From Spirochaetales bacterium Spiro_12 (GTDB lineage: Bacteria > Spirochaetota > Spirochaetia > Treponematales > Rectinemataceae), in the NCBI GenBank assembly GCA_001603165.1, contig LVBN01000048.1:1-64000 (forward strand): DNA of 64,000 bases, given 5' to 3'. Positions 60,901-64,000 of this stretch are shown piece after piece; within the stretch, counting starts at the first letter, position 1; every line of letters starts with the position of its first letter. Position numbers and translations under genes: made by a program. Below the pieces are notes generated by a model, which was given only the letters and a program-made list of their open reading frames with translations, ran no database searches and was not told where the DNA came from.

Positions 60901-61791
60901 ATGCAAATAGTGAGAGCCCCGGTCCTGGGCATGTGCATGGGTGTGCGCAGGGCCGAAGAAAAGGCGAAAAAAGCGGCCCAGCGGGCCAAGGAGCTTTCGA
61001 AGCCCGTTTTCACCTACGGCCCCCTTATCCACAATCCCCAGGCGGTTAAGGCATTGGAGAGCCTGGGAGTAAGGGTGCTGGAGCCCGAAGCCTTCGAACG
61101 AGGAGAATTGGACGGGAAAGCCAAGGGCTCGATCGTGGTCATCAGGGCTCACGGGGCCCCGCCCGAAGCCCTGTTGCGCCTGAATTCCCTGGGCGTCGAG
61201 GTGGTGGACGCCACCTGTCCCCGGGTGCTCAAAAGCCAAAAAAAGGCCGCGTCGCTCATAGAGAAGGGCTTTTCCCTGGCCATAGCGGGGGATCGGTCAC
61301 ATGGAGAAGTAACGGGAATACTGGGGTACGCGCCGGGCGCCGTGGTGGTTCAAAACGCCGCGGAGGCCGCGGTTCTTGCCAAGGAATGGGAACGCAGGCC
61401 CGTGGCTCTCATCGCCCAGACCACGATAAAGAAGAGCGAGTACGACGCCATAGCGGCCCTGTTCGAAGCCCACTGCCCCTCGTTTTTAGCCTTCGACACC
61501 CTCTGCCCGGCCACCGCGGAACGCCAAAAAGCGCTCAAGAAGATGGCCGGAGAGGTGGAAGCGCTACTCGTCGTGGGGGGCAAGAACTCCGCCAATACAC
61601 AGCGGCTTTTCATGGCCGCCAAGGAAACCGGGAAACCGGCCTGGCATATCGAAACCGCCTCCGAACTACCGAGGGAAATCTTTGGATATACCTCGGTGGG
61701 GCTTACGGCGGGAGCATCCACCCCCGATTCGGTGGTGGACGATGTGGAATCGACACTGATGAAAGGAGAATACGATGGACCTGCTTCCTGA
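60901..61791 (+). CDS. ispH: 4-hydroxy-3-methylbut-2-enyl diphosphate reductase
   Basis: 296 aa iron-sulfur enzyme making IPP and DMAPP in the non-mevalonate isoprenoid pathway. Three cluster cysteines are present: GMCMGVRRA (C12), VVDATCPRV (C106) and FDTLCPAT (C202), together with VIRAHGAPPEAL and NSANTQRL. The ATG at 60901 gives the family N-terminus but has no Shine-Dalgarno; a TATACT box ends 6 bases before it, so the message may be leaderless. It overlaps the nitroreductase gene by 17 bases. Confidence 0.95.
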   Translation: MQIVRAPVLGMCMGVRRAEEKAKKAAQRAKELSKPVFTYGPLIHNPQAVKALESLGVRVLEPEAFERGELDGKAKGSIVVIRAHGAPPEALLRLNSLGVEVVDATCPRVLKSQKKAASLIEKGFSLAIAGDRSHGEVTGILGYAPGAVVVQNAAEAAVLAKEWERRPVALIAQTTIKKSEYDAIAALFEAHCPSFLAFDTLCPATAERQKALKKMAGEVEALLVVGGKNSANTQRLFMAAKETGKPAWHIETASELPREIFGYTSVGLTAGASTPDSVVDDVESTLMKGEYDGPAS

Positions 61792-62347
61792 ACTGCTGGG
61801 GCGAAGAGCCCGGAGGGCTTTATCGAACGAGGCCTTGGACAGGGCTGTTGTTTCCAGACTACTAAAGGCCGCTACTTTGGCGCCTTCCTGCTTTAACAAT
61901 CAGCCCTGGCGCATCCTCGCGGTTGAGCGGAGCCAGGAAGGTCCGGAATACCGGAGCCTGGCCGAATCCCTCACCACGGCCAACGCCTGGGCGCTGGAGG
62001 CCCCCCTTCTGCTTGTCTTCGCCACCGCGGCGCACCTGGATTGCAGACTGGACTCGGGGCGGGATTACGCCTACTTCGACCTGGGACAGGCAGCCATGGC
62101 CTTACAACTTCAGGCCCAAAGGGAAGGTTTGTACGCCCACCCCATGGCCGGATTTTCCCCTTCCAAACTCAAGAGCGCCCTCAAAATACCTCCCGAGCTG
62201 GTTCCGCTTTGCCTGATCGCGGTAGGCAAGCCCGGCGATCCGGAAAAACTCGCCGAAGGCCCGCGCAAAAGCGAATTCTCGCCCCGCAGCAGAAAAGCAT
62301 TGGGCGAAGTCGCCTTTTCCGGCGATTTTTCGACCCCCTGGGCCTAA
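61775..62347 (+). CDS. Nitroreductase family protein
   Basis: 190 aa FMN-binding protein. The core motif [41 protein letters not shown] is the classic nitroreductase start with FMN-phosphate contacts, and [31 protein letters not shown] and [12 protein letters not shown] complete the fold. It reduces nitro or quinone compounds with NAD(P)H; the physiological substrate is unknown. It overlaps ispH by 17 bases and is therefore cotranslated with it. Confidence 0.88.
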   Translation: MDLLPELLGRRARRALSNEALDRAVVSRLLKAATLAPSCFNNQPWRILAVERSQEGPEYRSLAESLTTANAWALEAPLLLVFATAAHLDCRLDSGRDYAYFDLGQAAMALQLQAQREGLYAHPMAGFSPSKLKSALKIPPELVPLCLIAVGKPGDPEKLAEGPRKSEFSPRSRKALGEVAFSGDFSTPWA

Positions 62348-62424
62348 GGAGCTTAGGCTCGGACCCGGCAGTTGACCTCAGACCGATATTTACCCCTTTC
62401 CGAGGTCGTGATAGTGTGAACCCC

Positions 62425-63039
62425 ATGGCGCTCAACAAGGTGATCGGCATATGCGGAGGGTCGGGGTCGGGCAAGACGACCATAGTCCGAAAAATTTCGG
62501 AACTTGTCTCGGACTTCGTTTTCATTCCCCAGGACAGTTACTATAAATCGGCGGAGTTCATTTCGAACGCCAACATCACGGCCTTTAACTTCGATCATCC
62601 CGACGCCTTCGACAATCCCCTGATCATCGAACAGCTGAGCGCCCTCAAGCGCGGCGAGCGCATCGAAATGCCCACCTACGATTTCGTTCATCACCGCAGA
62701 ACCGAGGAGACGGTAAAGGTATCGCCCAAGAAGGTGGTTATCTTCGAGGGCATCATGGTATTCACCAATAAGGATGTCCGGGACCTCATAGACCTTAAGA
62801 TATTCGTGGACACCCCCGATGATATCCGTTTCATCCGAAGACTGATTCGGGATATAAAAGAACGGGGAAGGACAGTGGACTCGGTGGTCGAACAGTATCT
62901 GAACGTCGTAAGACCGGGACACTATCAGTTCATAGAACCCACAAAGGCCTACGCCGACATAATAATTCCCGAGGGCGGCGCGAACGAACGGGCCCTGGAC
63001 GTCCTTGTTTCCTTCATCAATTCAGTGATCAACACCTAA
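62425..63039 (+). CDS. udk: Uridine kinase
   Basis: 204 aa P-loop kinase. Walker [13 protein letters not shown] near residue 8-19, YYKSAEF and [36 protein letters not shown] form the nucleoside-binding part, [10 protein letters not shown] is Walker B, and [22 protein letters not shown] is the lid. It phosphorylates uridine and cytidine for salvage. ATG at 62425 gives the usual N-terminus; an in-frame GTG at 62416 is possible. Confidence 0.92.
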   Translation: MALNKVIGICGGSGSGKTTIVRKISELVSDFVFIPQDSYYKSAEFISNANITAFNFDHPDAFDNPLIIEQLSALKRGERIEMPTYDFVHHRRTEETVKVSPKKVVIFEGIMVFTNKDVRDLIDLKIFVDTPDDIRFIRRLIRDIKERGRTVDSVVEQYLNVVRPGHYQFIEPTKAYADIIIPEGGANERALDVLVSFINSVINT

Positions 63040-63051
63040 AGAACCGTCCGG

Positions 63052-63095
63052 AAAAACTGCAGGCCCACTCAGCGCGCATCGAGCAGGGCCTGCAG
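63052..63095 (-). terminator. Terminator overlapping the end of the repeat-containing protein gene
   Basis: On the minus strand CTGCAGGCCC (inside the last codons), a loop containing the stop codon and GGGCCTGCAG form a perfect 10-bp stem followed by TTTTT. Transcription of the 63069-63983 gene thus ends right at its stop codon. Confidence 0.8.
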
Positions 63096-63983
63096 CCTTG
63101 CCTTGATCTCCGAAAAGCTCAGCCCCTTGGAACTCGCCCAGTCCCGTATGGCGGCCAAGTCATGGCCTATCTCCCCGCCGGTCGTCGATTTTATCTGATC
63201 CTCGCTCAAGCCCCAGGTCTTGATTTCCTTAAACGTCGTCTTGCCGGTTATGGTCCCCGGCACGGCGCCTTCGCCCGTACTCTCCCCACCTGATTTGGCC
63301 GGACTGGGCGTATGTACCGTGGTGCTCGTGGTGGGCGTGGCGGCATCGAAAACCGGTGAGGCGGGAAGATCGGCCTGAACAATCTTTGGGACCGCGACGG
63401 CGGAAGTCTTCGTAGCTGCCGGGGCTCCTGGACTATCGCCCGTCGCCGGTGGAATATCCGTTGCAGGTTCCGCGCTCTTCGTCGCCGGGACGCCCTGTAC
63501 CGCTCCCGGTGTATAAGCCCTGGCCGCCGCCTCTTCTATAAACTCGCTTGAAGCCTTTCCCTCGGTCCGGAGCACTTCGATAGCCGAGAAGGGAAGAATG
63601 GTACTCCCTTCGGGAGCATGGGGCAAACCGGTTAAAAGGCTTACAAACAATCTGACCGCGTCTGTACCAATCTCGGTTCCTTCGGGCAGGGAGGCTTCCC
63701 CATAAATCGACTCCAGGGTATTCACTTTTGTCGTCGGATCGCTCGCACCAAAGGCTTTCAGCGCAAGTTCCACATCGAAGTTAAAAGCCCTGGCCACATC
63801 GTCCCAGGTATAGGAGCCGCGGATGTCCAAAGGGTTGGGCATGCCGGCGAACTCTCCTTCGCGGATGGCCACAGGCTGTTTCGTGCTTTCGGTTTTCCAA
63901 AGCCCGACGAGTTTGGCGCCTCCGATGCCCGCGGCCAGGAGGACGACAACAAAAACACCCAAGGGTTTATAGGTAATTTTCAT
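63069..63983 (-). CDS. Membrane-anchored protein with duplicated small domain
   Basis: 304 aa. One hydrophobic segment near residues 8-27 serves as signal anchor. Two related modules are separated by a Pro/Ala/Thr-rich linker (about 165-235): the first begins DIRGSYTWDDVARAFNFD (near 53), the second TITGKTTFKEIKTWGLSED (near 243). I recall such modules next to ferredoxin-like membrane proteins, but that link is uncertain. The ATG at 63983 has GGAGGGG. It stands alone in the window, and its upstream neighbours lie beyond the end. Function unknown. Confidence 0.65.
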   Translation of the reverse strand: MKITYKPLGVFVVVLLAAGIGGAKLVGLWKTESTKQPVAIREGEFAGMPNPLDIRGSYTWDDVARAFNFDVELALKAFGASDPTTKVNTLESIYGEASLPEGTEIGTDAVRLFVSLLTGLPHAPEGSTILPFSAIEVLRTEGKASSEFIEEAAARAYTPGAVQGVPATKSAEPATDIPPATGDSPGAPAATKTSAVAVPKIVQADLPASPVFDAATPTTSTTVHTPSPAKSGGESTGEGAVPGTITGKTTFKEIKTWGLSEDQIKSTTGGEIGHDLAAIRDWASSKGLSFSEIKARLQALLDAR

Positions 63984-64000
63984 TTTTCCCCTCCAAGGTT

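Overview
The window is about 64 kb of a GC-rich bacterial chromosome. It most likely comes from a spirochaete of the Treponema/Spirochaeta group. The supporting evidence is an elongation factor G of the spirochaete/mitochondrial-like type (HIDSGKTT P-loop context), a secreted cyclophilin-FKBP fusion of the kind reported from treponemes, many lipoproteins with a Cys lipobox, tRNA genes without an encoded CCA, and a fermentative gene set: a pyruvate dehydrogenase complex with lipoate scavenging, a stand-alone carbamate kinase, and TRAP transport. This is inference from protein features; no 16S or ribosomal protein gene is present.

Layout. 61-7255 (minus): a lipoate ligase / FMN-binding protein / pyruvate dehydrogenase E1alpha-E1beta-E2-E3 operon with a polysaccharide deacetylase behind it. 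7316-9188 (minus): NUDIX hydrolase and patatin-like lipase. 9240-13160: an AT-rich, probably acquired segment holding an ABC exporter, a possible small peptide gene, a small lipoprotein and a Fic protein, next to an initiator tRNA. 13408-16197 (minus): zinc-ribbon membrane protein, condensation-type acyltransferase and DUF554 protein. 16287-20195: TPR lipoprotein, ABC-F ATPase, SH3 lipoprotein. 20326-24031 (plus): ppx and ppk1 for polyphosphate. 24035-25875 (minus): RseC-like protein, a YmdB-like protein with an altered metal site, and a dCMP deaminase. 25987-31547 (plus): immunophilin fusion, secreted beta-rich protein, OsmC protein, EF-G and a RecA-fold ATPase. 31648-35876 (minus): 23S-type RNA methyltransferase, zwf, pgl and a GH16 enzyme. 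35981-37115 (plus): azlCD and tRNA-Ala. 37169-44890 (minus): GNAT, then phoR, phoB, phoU, pstB, pstA, pstC, pstS with a Pho-box-like site. 45180-52223: TRAP-TAXI transporter and GntR regulator (minus), facing a ThDP enzyme and an aminotransferase (plus). 52308-53852: acyltransferase and rhomboid. 53905-59568 (minus): CHASE-receiver protein, tRNA-Cys, secF, secD, yajC. 59664-63983: carbamate kinase, ispH, nitroreductase, udk and a repeat-containing membrane-anchored protein.

How the parts work together. Phosphate physiology is strongly represented: the Pst-Pho operon senses and imports phosphate, and ppk1/ppx make and hydrolyse polyphosphate. Central carbon flow is covered by zwf/pgl and the pyruvate dehydrogenase operon, which carries its own lipoate ligase. 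The TRAP/GntR/ThDP/aminotransferase locus looks like a regulated uptake-and-catabolism unit for an unidentified organic acid or amino acid.

Most of the window is ordinary housekeeping. The stretches I rate highest for follow-up are the AT-rich exporter/Fic segment, the substrate-unknown TRAP locus with a palindrome over its promoter, the YmdB homologue that has lost several metal ligands, the kinase-less CHASE-receiver protein, and several unusually strong intergenic palindromes (27085-27130, 59101-59130, 60788-60872). All are hypotheses read from the sequence without database search.
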